Position numbers and translations under genes: made by a program | Shown: piece by piece, positions 53,689 through 62,469 of the stretch | How the letters are laid out: each line of letters begins with the position of its first letter | Position numbering within the stretch: position 1 is the first letter of the stretch | Notes under the pieces: model-generated | Database searches by the model: none | What the model was told of the DNA's origin: nothing | What the model saw: only the letters and a program-made list of their open reading frames with translations | Assembly (NCBI RefSeq): GCF_039908645.1 | Contig: NZ_CP150917.1 | Coordinates: forward strand, 2,491,501-2,555,500 | Length of the DNA stretch: 64,000 nucleotides | Origin: Pseudomonas helvetica | GTDB lineage: Bacteria; Pseudomonadota; Gammaproteobacteria; Pseudomonadales; Pseudomonadaceae | Reading direction: 5' to 3'

Positions 53689-55116
53689 ATGACCGAAACT
53701 CTTGGCGGACAAGCAACAGACATTATTCGCAACGCCGACATCCTGATCGTCGGCGGTGGCTTGAGCGGCGCATTATTGGCCATGCAGTTGCTGCGTTTGC
53801 CCGGCAAGCGTCAGGTGCTGGTGATCGAGCCTCGCGCCGAGTTGGGCCGGGGCGAGGCCTATAGCGCGGTTGAATTGGGCCATACGCTGAATGGCAATGC
53901 CGCGCGGATGGGTGTCGACCCGGACAACCCCGATGACCTGACCCAATGGCTGAGCGCATTTATTGCCAATGGCGGTTGGCCGGAGTCGGACCAGCAGTCG
54001 GTGCCGGTCGCCGAGTTGTTCCCGCCTCGGGGCATTTTTGGTCTGTACGTGCAGCAGCGGTTGGCCGAAGCCCAGGCCGTCGGCGCGCGTTATGGTTCAA
54101 GCGTCGAGCATGTGCGCGGGGAAGTGGTCGACCTGCAAACCGATGAACACGCGACATTACTGACCTTGAGTGATGGTTCACGGTTAAGCGGCGCTTTTGC
54201 GGTGCTGGCGACCGGCTTGTTCCCGGCTGCGCGAACCCCACAAACCGAGTCCAGTGGCTTGAACGCTGCAGCCGTCGATCCTTGGGATGTGGCGGCCATG
54301 ACACGGCTTGATCCGCAATCGACGGTATTGATCATCGGCTCGGGCCTGACCATGGTCGATGCCGTGGTGTCGCTGGAGCAGGCCGGGCATCGTGGACCGA
54401 TCGAAGTGTTTTCCCGTCACGGCTTGCTGCCGCATGTGCGTCGGCAACCGCCGGCGTGGGTGGATTTTCTGGCCGAAGATCCCGACATTCGCAGCCCGCG
54501 TCAGTTGATGCATGAACTGCGACGGCATTGCCGTGCGGCGATGGCGGAGGGTATCGACTGGCAGGCGCCGCTGGATACCGTGCGGGCGCATATCGGGCGG
54601 CTCTGGAGCCAGGCAACGGATGTGCAACGCCGGCAGTTTGTGCGTCATGTGCGGCCATGGTGGGAAAGCCATCATCACCGGTCGCCGCCCTTGAGTGCAG
54701 AGCTGGTGGCGCGTTTGCATCAGTCAGGGCGCTTGCGAATTCAGGCCGCTTCGTTCAAAGGCCTGGCGCCCTCGGCGGACGGACGGGTGAGCATTTTCAT
54801 TCGTCGGCGCGGGGAGTCTGAAGTGACGGTGGTCAGTGGCGACGCGCTGATCAACTCCAGTGGCATCGAATACGACTGGCGCCGGGTCGCCCGACCCTTG
54901 CCGCAGCAACTGCTGGCCCGCGGCTTGATAAAACCGGGGCCATTGGCGCTGGGGATCGCAGCGGATCCGAGCGGGGCGGTCATGGATGCCGAGGGGCAGG
55001 TTGCCCAGCGCTTGTTCGCCATGGGCCCGCCCCTGCGTGGAATGTGGTGGGAAAGCACGGCGGTGACTGACGTGGCGAGCCAGGCCAAGGCGTTGGCACT
55101 ACAGCTGGCGCGCTGA
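53689..55116 (+). CDS. FAD/NAD(P)-binding protein
   Basis: 475 residues. The N-terminal dinucleotide motif ILIVGGGLSGALLAMQLL (GGGLSG) and a second one VLIIGSGLTMVDAVVSLEQA indicate two Rossmann-type folds. It resembles the FAD-NAD(P)-binding proteins of COG4529 (HyaL-like), of unknown substrate. The neighbour upstream is the XRE-cupin gene in the same direction; no clear operon. Confidence 0.85.
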   Translation: MTETLGGQATDIIRNADILIVGGGLSGALLAMQLLRLPGKRQVLVIEPRAELGRGEAYSAVELGHTLNGNAARMGVDPDNPDDLTQWLSAFIANGGWPESDQQSVPVAELFPPRGIFGLYVQQRLAEAQAVGARYGSSVEHVRGEVVDLQTDEHATLLTLSDGSRLSGAFAVLATGLFPAARTPQTESSGLNAAAVDPWDVAAMTRLDPQSTVLIIGSGLTMVDAVVSLEQAGHRGPIEVFSRHGLLPHVRRQPPAWVDFLAEDPDIRSPRQLMHELRRHCRAAMAEGIDWQAPLDTVRAHIGRLWSQATDVQRRQFVRHVRPWWESHHHRSPPLSAELVARLHQSGRLRIQAASFKGLAPSADGRVSIFIRRRGESEVTVVSGDALINSSGIEYDWRRVARPLPQQLLARGLIKPGPLALGIAADPSGAVMDAEGQVAQRLFAMGPPLRGMWWESTAVTDVASQAKALALQLAR

Positions 55117-55144
55117 GCGTTGCCATGACGCAGCGCTGGAGCGA

Positions 55145-56260
55145 TCAGACCTCCCTGATATTGACCCAGCGCTGCTCCCGCGCCGCCAGTCGAATCGCCG
55201 CCGCCAGGCGCTCCACTTCCCAGGCCTCCTCGAAATCCGTGCCGTCCTGGCCTTGTCCGGCCAGGGCCATGATCAGCGCATGCACTTCCAGCGTCTTCAA
55301 CTCGTTGTAGCCCAGTTGATGCCCCGGTGCAGGGCTGAATGCCGCGTAGCCGGGCAGATTCGGTCCGGCCAGTAAACGCTGGAAACCGTCCTGGCCGGCG
55401 CGGCACAGGCGTAACTCATTCAAACGCTCCTGATCGAATGCCAGAGTGCCCTGGGTGCCGCTGATCTCGAAACTCAGGTGATTCTTGTAGCCGTGCTTGA
55501 GCCAACTGCTGCTGAAAGTGCCACGAGCGCCGTTGGCAAAGCGCAGCAGGGCGTGGGCCTGATCGTCGACGGCAATGCTGCGTTGTTCCAGGCTGCCCGC
55601 TGTAGCTGGACGCTGACGGTGCACCGTTTGGGTATCGGCGCACACCGCCTCGACATCGCCCACCAGATAGCGTGCCATGGCCAGCAAATGACTGCCCAGG
55701 TCCGCCAGCGCGCCGCCGGCATGTTCGGCCTCGCAGCGCCAGGACCACGGCGAGTTCGGGTCAGCCATGAAGTCTTCGCTGAATTCGCCTTGAAAGCTGA
55801 TGATCTCGCCCAGGTCGCCATTTCGAATCAGCTCGCGGGCTAAGCCAATGATCGGGTTGTGCTGGTAGTTGTAGCCCACGCGGGTGACCACGCCGGCTGC
55901 TTTGGCCGCCAGGTGCATGGCGTTGGCTTGCTCAAGGCTGACTGCCAGCGGTTTTTCACAGTACAACGGTTTTCCGGCGGCTATAGCGGCCATGGCCATT
56001 GGGTAGTGAAGATGGTTGGGGGTGGTGATAGCGATCAGGTTGACCTTGGGGTCGTCGATCAACTGTTGCCAGTCACTGTGGGCCCGTTCGAAGCCCCAGG
56101 CCGTGGCGCACGCTTGTGCGCGAGCAGGATCGGCGTCGGCAAGCGCGGCGAGGCGCAGCGTGAAGGGCAGTTCGAAAGCCGCGCTGACATTGCGAAAGGC
56201 CAGGGCGTGGGCACGGCCCATGAAGCCCGTGCCGATAAGTCCGATTCCGAGTTCGCGCAT
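55145..56260 (-). CDS. Gfo/Idh/MocA oxidoreductase under inositol-type control
   Basis: 371 residues from ATG 56260, with AAAGGA upstream. Rossmann GLIGTGFMGRAHALAF and catalytic-loop CEKPLAVSLEQ (Lys in EKP). A longer N-terminal form (start 56326) would overlap the operator-like boxes. The upstream region (56302-56345) has two GGAA/TTCC motifs that match those at iolC and the inositol transporter, with identical 29-bp spacing. So it is probably an inositol-derivative dehydrogenase, although far from the main cluster. It ends 28 bases from the convergent FAD gene. Confidence 0.82.
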   Translation of the reverse strand: MRELGIGLIGTGFMGRAHALAFRNVSAAFELPFTLRLAALADADPARAQACATAWGFERAHSDWQQLIDDPKVNLIAITTPNHLHYPMAMAAIAAGKPLYCEKPLAVSLEQANAMHLAAKAAGVVTRVGYNYQHNPIIGLARELIRNGDLGEIISFQGEFSEDFMADPNSPWSWRCEAEHAGGALADLGSHLLAMARYLVGDVEAVCADTQTVHRQRPATAGSLEQRSIAVDDQAHALLRFANGARGTFSSSWLKHGYKNHLSFEISGTQGTLAFDQERLNELRLCRAGQDGFQRLLAGPNLPGYAAFSPAPGHQLGYNELKTLEVHALIMALAGQGQDGTDFEEAWEVERLAAAIRLAAREQRWVNIREV

Positions 56261-56301
56261 AACTGGGTCCTTTGGATTTTTGTTTTCAGGATGCCTAGTT
56301 A

Positions 56302-56345
56302 TGGAATAAATATTCTCTAAATGCAATTGATGGAATTAAAATTCC
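56302..56345. promoter_or_regulatory. Predicted RpiR-type operator pair upstream of the remote Gfo/Idh gene
   Basis: TGGAATAAATATTC (56302-56315) and TGGAATTAAAATTCC (56331-56345). GGAA-to-GGAA spacing is 29 bp, the same as in front of iolC. The pair lies 42 to 85 bases before the ATG. Confidence 0.65.
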
Positions 56346-56369
56346 TTAATCTCTGGGATGACCTTCTTC

Positions 56370-56462
56370 CCTGTGGGAGCCGGGCTTGCCCGCGATACAA
56401 GCGCCACGGTACGACAGATGCACCTCGCTGATGCAATCGCGGGCAAGCCCGGCTCCCACAGG
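56370..56462. repeat. REPIN, 27-bp perfect arms
   Basis: Arms 56370-56396 and 56436-56462 are exact reverse complements (CCTGTGGGAGCCGGGCTTGC...). It lies between the end of the SDR gene and the operator pair of the oxidoreductase gene. Confidence 0.9.
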
Positions 56463-56472
56463 AGACAGAAAA

Positions 56473-57240
56473 TCAGGACAGGAAACCACCGTCCACATTC
56501 AGCGAAACCCCAGTCGTATAGCTCGACGCATCACTCGCCAGATATAACACCGCACCGGCCATTTCGCTTGGATCCGCCACACGCTTGAGCGGAATCTGCT
56601 GCAGCGCGGTCTTCAGGATCGCGTCGTTTTTCACCAGCGCCGAGGCGAACTTGGTGTCGGTCAGGCCTGGCAGCAGGGCGTTGCAGCGGATGCCGAACTG
56701 CGCGCATTCCTTGGCGAAGACCTTGGTCATGTTGATCACCGCAGCCTTGGTCACCGAGTAGATGCCCTGGAAGATACCCGGCGAAATACCGTTGATCGAC
56801 GCGACGTTGATGATGCTGCCGCCACCGTTTTCGCGCATCAGCTTGCCGGCTTCCACCGACATGAAGAAGTAGCCGCGAATGTTCACGTCGACGGTTTTCT
56901 GGAAGGCACTGAGATCAGTGTCCAGCACATTGCAGAACTGCGGGTTGGTTGCGGCGTTGTTGACCAGGATGTCCAGGCGACCGAATTGTTCGCGAATACT
57001 GGCGAACACTTGAGTGATTTGTTCCATTTCACCGATGTGGCAAGCGATAGCGGTGGCTTTGCCGCCGTCGGCGATGATCGCGTCGGCCACGTGCTGGCAG
57101 CCGTCGAGTTTGCGACTCGATACGATCACGTGGGCGCCTTGCTGGGCCAGCAGTTTGGCGATTGCTTCACCGATGCCACGGCTGGCGCCGGAGACGAAAG
57201 CGATTTTACCGTCGAGGTCGAACAAATGGGTCTTGGACAT
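56473..57240 (-). CDS. Short-chain dehydrogenase/reductase
   Basis: 255 residues. Classical SDR: cofactor motif VSGASRGIGEAIA, NNAATN motif, catalytic Ser in INVASINGISPG and Tyr-x3-Lys in YSVTKAA. Reduces or oxidises an alcohol/ketone with NAD(P). It is co-directional with and 37 bases downstream of the phosphotransferase-like gene, likely one operon. Substrate unknown. Confidence 0.93.
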   Translation of the reverse strand: MSKTHLFDLDGKIAFVSGASRGIGEAIAKLLAQQGAHVIVSSRKLDGCQHVADAIIADGGKATAIACHIGEMEQITQVFASIREQFGRLDILVNNAATNPQFCNVLDTDLSAFQKTVDVNIRGYFFMSVEAGKLMRENGGGSIINVASINGISPGIFQGIYSVTKAAVINMTKVFAKECAQFGIRCNALLPGLTDTKFASALVKNDAILKTALQQIPLKRVADPSEMAGAVLYLASDASSYTTGVSLNVDGGFLS

Positions 57241-57277
57241 GGTTTTTCCTTGAGATGGGCAGGCGCCGGGCGCGTGA

Positions 57278-58345
57278 TCAGAGGCTGGATTTCTGGATGA
57301 CTTGCAGGCTCATCTGCTCCAGCAGCTTGTTCATGTGAATGAACTGCGCGAAGCGTTTGTCCTGGGTCTGACCATGGAAGAAACGGTAGTAGATCTGCTG
57401 CACGATACCGGCCAGGCGGAACAGCCCGTAGGTGTAATAGAAGTCGAAATTGTCGATCTTGATCCCCGAGCGCTCAGCGTAGTAATCGACGAATTCGCGC
57501 CGGGTGAGCATGCCGGGGGCATGGCTCGGTTGACGGCGCATCAGTTGCACCGGTGCCGGGTCGCCGGCTTCGATCCAGTAGGCGAGGGTGTTGCCCAGAT
57601 CCATCAGCGGATCGCCGAGGGTGGTCAGTTCCCAATCCAGTACGCCGATGATCTGCATCGGGTTGTTCGGGTCGAGGATCACGTTGTCGAAGCGGTAGTC
57701 GTTATGGACGATGCTTGACGTCGGGTGGTCGGCGGGCATCTTGTCGTTGAGCCAGTCCTTGACCGCTTGCCAGCTCGGCGCATCAGGCGTCAGGGCTTTT
57801 TCGTAGCGCTCGCTCCAGCCATGAATCTGCCGGGCGACATAACCTTGCGGCTTGCCCAGGTCGGCCAGGCCACAGGCCTGGTAATCAACGCGGTGCAGTT
57901 CGACGAATTTGTCGATGAAACTCTTGCACAGGGCTTCGGTTTTAGCGGCATCGAGGCCCAGTTCCGCTGGCAGTTCGGAGCGCAGGATGATCCCCTTGAC
58001 CCGTTCCATTACATAGAACTCGGCACCGATCACCGATTCGTCGGTGCAGTGCACGTAGGCTTTCGGGCAATACGGGAAACCGTCCTTGAGCTGATTGAGA
58101 ATGCGAAACTCACGGCCCATGTCGTGGGCGGACTTGGCCTTGTGGCCAAACGGCGGCCGACGCAGCACGAACTCCTGCTCGGGGTATTCGAGCAGATATG
58201 TCAGGTTTGAAGCGCCACCGGGGAACTGGCTGATCTGTGGCAACCCGCTCAGGCCCGGAATGTGCGCCTTGAGGTACGGATCGATCAGGCTGGCATCGAG
58301 TTCTTCGCCAGAGCGGATACGGGTGGACTGGTCAGTAAGCGCCAT
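57278..58345 (-). CDS. APH-family phosphotransferase (ACAD10/11-like kinase domain)
   Basis: 355 residues. Brenner motif HNDYRFDNVILD (H-x-D-x4-N) and the metal-binding GVLDWELTTLGDPLMDLG are intact, so kinase activity is plausible. The family is the N-terminal domain of acyl-CoA dehydrogenases ACAD10/11, thought to phosphorylate hydroxy-acyl-CoA, but here it is a free protein. The SDR downstream may act in the same pathway. No acyl-CoA dehydrogenase gene is nearby. Confidence 0.9.
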   Translation of the reverse strand: MALTDQSTRIRSGEELDASLIDPYLKAHIPGLSGLPQISQFPGGASNLTYLLEYPEQEFVLRRPPFGHKAKSAHDMGREFRILNQLKDGFPYCPKAYVHCTDESVIGAEFYVMERVKGIILRSELPAELGLDAAKTEALCKSFIDKFVELHRVDYQACGLADLGKPQGYVARQIHGWSERYEKALTPDAPSWQAVKDWLNDKMPADHPTSSIVHNDYRFDNVILDPNNPMQIIGVLDWELTTLGDPLMDLGNTLAYWIEAGDPAPVQLMRRQPSHAPGMLTRREFVDYYAERSGIKIDNFDFYYTYGLFRLAGIVQQIYYRFFHGQTQDKRFAQFIHMNKLLEQMSLQVIQKSSL

Positions 58346-58534
58346 GCTTATCCCTTCTGCTTATTTTGGAGGCCAGACATCATTGACTAATCTAATGGCG
58401 TGCCGGGGTCGCCACAAGCGCGGCAAGGTCTTATAGGTTAGCGTGTTGCTGGATAATCAGCGTTCCTGATGTGCGAGAGCAGGCTCGGCGAACTATGGTT
58501 CAGAGGAGCATCGCTTTCAGGAAGGAGATTCGAC

Positions 58535-58927
58535 ATGGGCTGTCCGCAAGTGTGCGCCACCGCGACCCTGCAATGCAGTTTCGGTGCGGCACCGGGGGTG
58601 CTCAACGTGCTGCCGGTAAACCGCACGCTGACCGGCGGCATGCCGGCGGCGAACATCATGGATCACATTCCGCTGCTGAACATCATGCCGTTTGGCATGT
58701 GCATGAGCCCGGCCAATCCAATGGTCGCCGCGGCCACGGCGGCCGCCCTCGGCGTGCTGACGCCGATGCCATGCATTCCGGCCACCGCCGCCCCGTGGAT
58801 CCCCGGAGCACCGACCCTTTTGCTGGGGGGAATGCCTGCCCTCGATGCCAACTGCAGCTTGATGTGCAACTGGGGCGGGGTGATCAAGATTGCAATGCCG
58901 GGGCAGATGCAGATGCTTATCCCCTGA
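58535..58927 (+). CDS. DUF4280 PAAR-like protein
   Basis: 130 residues from ATG 58535, with GGAAGGAG ahead. It starts MGCPQVCATATLQCSFGAAP and contains NIMDHIPLLNIMPFGMCMSP and MPALDANCSLMCNWGGVIKI, the DUF4280 pattern of repeated Cys and Gly-rich segments. DUF4280 proteins resemble PAAR spike tips and occur next to VgrG. It probably caps the VgrG spike or links an effector to it. It is transcribed opposite to the other secretion genes. Confidence 0.88.
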   Translation: MGCPQVCATATLQCSFGAAPGVLNVLPVNRTLTGGMPAANIMDHIPLLNIMPFGMCMSPANPMVAAATAAALGVLTPMPCIPATAAPWIPGAPTLLLGGMPALDANCSLMCNWGGVIKIAMPGQMQMLIP

Positions 58928-58948
58928 TCCGAAGAGCGCCGCTGCCCT

Positions 58949-59081
58949 TGTAGCAGCTGGCGTAGCCTGCGTTCGGCTGCGTAGCAGTCGTGAAGTCAGA
59001 CGCCGCGGTCTTTCAGGTCGACCGCGTGTAATGGATTGACGACTGCTACGCAGCCGAACGCAGGCTACGCCAGCTGCTACA
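58949..59081. repeat. Long inverted repeat, 41-bp perfect arms
   Basis: Arms 58949-58989 and 59041-59081 are exact reverse complements, containing GTAGCAGCTGGCGTAGCC and GTTCGGCTGC. The loop is 51 bases. It is related to the element at 17687-17853. It lies between convergent genes. Confidence 0.92.
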
Positions 59082-59089
59082 GGTCTGCG

Positions 59090-59632
59090 TCAGGCCTGTG
59101 TCGGATCGGCCCAGCGCCGGTACCACCAGCGCATCCGCGAGATCGGTTTGCCCTCGGTATCCAACGGTCGTCCATCGCTGGCAAAGCCTTGTTCAGGTTC
59201 AAGCAACTGACCGTTGAGGTAGCGGGCGTTGACGGCGGGTTTGCCGTTAGGGTGAAAACGCTGGTAAACCCCTTCACGCACACCGTCGCGATAACACTCC
59301 AATTCAGCCACTTTCCCATCGGGGAAATAGTTGGTTGCTTCGCCATGCAGCAGGCCTCGGCGATACGTGGCTTTGCGTTGCAGCCAGCCTTGCGGCGCAT
59401 AAAACGTTGCGACACCTTGTAACTTGTCATGCTCAAAAGGCAGTTGTGCCGACAGCTTGCCATTGGGGTGATACAGCAGGCTCCTGCCTTGCAGTTCGCC
59501 CTGGCTGTAATTCAAGGCGGCCTGGGGTTTTCCGGCTTCCTTGATGTGCAGCGGACCTTCCAGCCGGCCGTCGAGCATTCGTCCGTCGAGCCGGCTGTCA
59601 CCGCGTTCCAGTTCCAGTTTGTCCGATGGCAT
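59090..59632 (-). CDS. MORN-variant repeat protein near VgrG
   Basis: 180 residues composed of successive MORN-2-like units: GRMLDGRLEGPLHIKE, LNYSQGELQGRSLLYHPNG, GVATFYAPQGW, GLLHGEATNYFPDGKVAE, GVREGVYQRFHPNG. It ends in a Trp/Arg-rich tail (RMRWWYRRW). Such proteins occur with VgrG genes and in toxin-immunity contexts (YwqK-like). It lies 13 bases after the VgrG gene in the same direction, so it is probably a T6SS adaptor or immunity-type accessory. Confidence 0.75.
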   Translation of the reverse strand: MPSDKLELERGDSRLDGRMLDGRLEGPLHIKEAGKPQAALNYSQGELQGRSLLYHPNGKLSAQLPFEHDKLQGVATFYAPQGWLQRKATYRRGLLHGEATNYFPDGKVAELECYRDGVREGVYQRFHPNGKPAVNARYLNGQLLEPEQGFASDGRPLDTEGKPISRMRWWYRRWADPTQA

Positions 59633-59645
59633 CTTCGCTCGCTCC

Positions 59646-61655
59646 TCAATTGACCTTCACCAGTCCGCCCTTGATGGTCAGCATGCCGCCGCCATCCACG
59701 GTCTGTTCGGCGCCGCCCTTGTTGGTCAGGCTGACCCCCGCATCATTGGTCAGCGAGGTGCCGGCTTTGTTGGTCAGCTCCGTGCCGGCCTGATTGCTCA
59801 GGGAGGTGCCGGCTTTCTGGCTGATCGAGGTGCTGGCCTGGGCCGCCAGATCGGCGCCACTCTTGATCGCGAAACTGCCACCGCTTTGCAGCGTGAGAGT
59901 GCCGCTCACCTTGATGGTCAGGTTGCCGTCCACCGTCAGGCTGTAATCGCCGGTGACCTTGTGCTCATAGTTGCCGCCGGTACTGTGCTTCTGATCGGCG
60001 CCGACCTTCACCGTTCGGCTGTCCTTGACGTCGAGGCTGTCGCTGCCGGTCTGGATCGTCACGCTGCGTTTGCCTTTTTCCAGGGTCACGGTCTCGTCGC
60101 CTTCCTTGACCGTGCGGGTGCGGGCGTTCTTTACCGTAAGGATTTCGTCGTGGCCGACGCTGGCGGTGGTGTCGTTGAGCACGTTGATCTTGAAGTCCTT
60201 CTGCGCCTGCAGAAACACCTCTTCGGCGTCCTTCTTGTCCTCGAAGCGCAACTCGTTGAACCCGTCGCCACCTTTGGATGAGTGGGTCTTGATTCCGGAT
60301 TGGGTCTGGTTCGCTGGCAGCGCATAGGGCAGGGCGTTGTCGCCGTTATAGACACAACCGGTGACCAATGGCCGGTCCGGGTCGCCGTCGATAAAGGTCA
60401 CGATTACTTCCTGACCGATCCGTGGCACAAACTGCATGCCGAAGCCTTTGCCACTCCACGGCAGCACCACGCGGACCCAACAGGAACTGCTTTCGTCATT
60501 CTTGCCGTCACGATCCCAGGGGAACTGCAACTTGATCCGGCCGTACTGATCGGTCCAGATTTCCTCGCCGGATTTGCCGACCACCAGCGCCGTTTGCGTA
60601 TGCATCCGCGGCTTGGGCGTAATCCGCGCCGGGCGATAAGGCGTGGCCTTGGGAATGGCTTCGAAGCGGTTGCGGTAGCTGTCGTGACTGGCCTCATGCG
60701 TGACCGCCGTCACCACCCAATCGATATTCAGCGTCGGGTCATCGTGACCGGCCAGCGTGAACCAGTGCCCCGGCACCAGCCAACGGCAATCGCTCTCGCC
60801 GACGAATCGTTTCTCCTGACTGCGCAAACCGTCCACCCGCTGCTTGGTCAGCGCATCGCCCCGGGCCTTGGCGTTGTAACCGCCCGGATGTTCGTAGATA
60901 GAGCGCGGCCCGGCCACTGCTTCAGCCTGATCGTAGAGGGACGTGGTCGGTGTGGTGAACTCATAATCCGTCGCCCGATACACCCCGGCCACCGCCTGCA
61001 CACAGACTTGTCCGGAACGGATGCCATGCAATTCGCGCTCGCCCATTCGCTGCCCGAGATACGTCACCTTCGGCCCGTTGGGGATTGGCACAAAAGCGTC
61101 GTTGCTGTCCCCAAGCACCAGCGTGTGCTTGCCGTCTTCATGGGTGAAAAACCAGAAAATCCCTTCCTCTTCCAGCAACCGCGAAACGAAGGCGAAATCG
61201 GTTTCACCGTACTGCACGCAGTACTCGCGCGGGGTGTAACTGCCGGTGAGTTTCAACTGGAAATCGGTGAAGCCGTGAGCCTTGAAAATCGTCGTGACGA
61301 TGTCCGAGGTGGCGAGGTTCTGGAACACCCGGTTGTTGCTGGCCAGGGTCAGCCACCAGAGCCATGGCCTTAGAACAAGCTGATAGCGCTCGGCGGTGGC
61401 GTCGGCGGGGAGTTGGCGGATCTCGGCGACCAGTGCGTCGAAGGGGCGGGTCAGGGCGTCATTGTGCAGGGTGGTAGTGATGTGGCTGGCGACGGCGCTG
61501 GTCAGGGTGAGGGACGCGCCGTCGTTGAGGCCGTTGAGGGTTTGTGAACTCAGGGCGTTAAGCGATTCTTCGCCGGAGATTGACTCAGGGTAAAGCGCCG
61601 ACAGTGAGGTGGCGGTGAGGGAGAGGGTGGTGTTGCTGTCGGCGGTGCGGGGCAT
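59646..61655 (-). CDS. vgrG: Type VI secretion system spike protein VgrG
   Basis: 669 residues. The gp27-like hub lies in the first part (YQLVLRPWLWWLTLASNNRVFQ, ARGDALTKQRVDGLRSQEKRF), the gp5-like OB-fold is near residue 370 (WTDQYGRIKLQFPWDRDGKND, SCWVRVVLPWSGKGFGMQFVPRIGQEVIVTF), and a beta-helix-like tail follows with Lys/Thr/Gly repeats. The last 90 residues hold near-repeats of eight residues (AGTSLSNQ, AGTELTNK, AGTSLTND, AGVSLTNK). It forms the spike on the Hcp tube. Confidence 0.96.
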   Translation of the reverse strand: MPRTADSNTTLSLTATSLSALYPESISGEESLNALSSQTLNGLNDGASLTLTSAVASHITTTLHNDALTRPFDALVAEIRQLPADATAERYQLVLRPWLWWLTLASNNRVFQNLATSDIVTTIFKAHGFTDFQLKLTGSYTPREYCVQYGETDFAFVSRLLEEEGIFWFFTHEDGKHTLVLGDSNDAFVPIPNGPKVTYLGQRMGERELHGIRSGQVCVQAVAGVYRATDYEFTTPTTSLYDQAEAVAGPRSIYEHPGGYNAKARGDALTKQRVDGLRSQEKRFVGESDCRWLVPGHWFTLAGHDDPTLNIDWVVTAVTHEASHDSYRNRFEAIPKATPYRPARITPKPRMHTQTALVVGKSGEEIWTDQYGRIKLQFPWDRDGKNDESSSCWVRVVLPWSGKGFGMQFVPRIGQEVIVTFIDGDPDRPLVTGCVYNGDNALPYALPANQTQSGIKTHSSKGGDGFNELRFEDKKDAEEVFLQAQKDFKINVLNDTTASVGHDEILTVKNARTRTVKEGDETVTLEKGKRSVTIQTGSDSLDVKDSRTVKVGADQKHSTGGNYEHKVTGDYSLTVDGNLTIKVSGTLTLQSGGSFAIKSGADLAAQASTSISQKAGTSLSNQAGTELTNKAGTSLTNDAGVSLTNKGGAEQTVDGGGMLTIKGGLVKVN

Positions 61656-61728
61656 TGAGCAGTCTCAAATAGTCTTCAATGATTCGGCTGGCCATAGAAA
61701 AAATAAGTACCTTCGCTGGAAAGTTGAA

Positions 61729-62265
61729 TCAAGGTACCCATCCCCAACCATCATGTTGGTTATAGGTGACCAATGTTGCTGCATTGGTCGCTACAGCAGT
61801 GCTGGATAAAATCACACGTTTGCTTGAAGCGCCTCCCCCCATATTCTCATCTGCATGAGAAAAAATTCGCAGAGGCGTATTGTTCAGCCCGTATAGGGTT
61901 CGCATCAGTGTTGGTACGGAATACAAACACCCGTGCTGGCCGGTACAGGGCATCAATTTGCAGTCGATGTCGATGCTGGTGATATTACCAACGCCACCGG
62001 CGCCCGCAATCGCGTTGGTAATGGCTGCAATCGCGGCCACAGCGCCATTCTGTCCAAGCGTTCTCCAATACTGTTGGTCTGGATGATTGGCCGGTTGATT
62101 ATTTGCACCAGCAGACAATGGCGGTCGCAAACAGACAATTGTTCCATTAGCCAGATAAGCATGAGCCACATAGGAAATTTGTGGAGCGTTCCACCAGGTT
62201 TGTACGGTGTTGTGAATGTTAACGTTTCCGGAAGTACACGCTGCTTTGGAACGTCTTAGAGCCAT
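61729..62265 (-). CDS. Unknown protein next to VgrG, candidate T6SS effector
   Basis: 178 residues from ATG 62265; the longer upstream frame is less likely. No signal peptide or membrane segment. It has a Gly/Ala-rich middle (GAVAAIAAITNAIAGAGGVG), then a compact Cys cluster DCKLMPCTGQHGC (C-x4-C-x5-C), then SVPTLMRTLYGL and LRIFSHADENMGGG with His, Asp and Glu. This could be a small enzyme with a metal or nucleophile Cys. No match to a named toxin family is recalled. It lies between VgrG and a GNAT gene on the same strand, a usual place for cargo effectors. Confidence 0.6.
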   Translation of the reverse strand: MALRRSKAACTSGNVNIHNTVQTWWNAPQISYVAHAYLANGTIVCLRPPLSAGANNQPANHPDQQYWRTLGQNGAVAAIAAITNAIAGAGGVGNITSIDIDCKLMPCTGQHGCLYSVPTLMRTLYGLNNTPLRIFSHADENMGGGASSKRVILSSTAVATNAATLVTYNQHDGWGWVP

Positions 62266-62469
62266 TGTTATAGTCCTCTTAAGGAGTAACTTTAAGATTG
62301 TCTGACACGGCAACTGGGGTCTGCATTCACATCGGATGTCACCCTATAGCGGACTGATAGGTAGCACTGGAATTCATCAAGGACAAAAACGGACAGGGAC
62401 GGTCTTCCTCCCCGAGCAGAAAAGTTTTTCTCTCTATGAAAATTGGAGCTGAGTCGGTTTCCAGAGGTT

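Noticed and set aside
61773..62259. Plus-strand ORFs opposite the candidate effector
   Set aside because: Shadows; the minus strand has the ribosome site and neighbours of the same direction.
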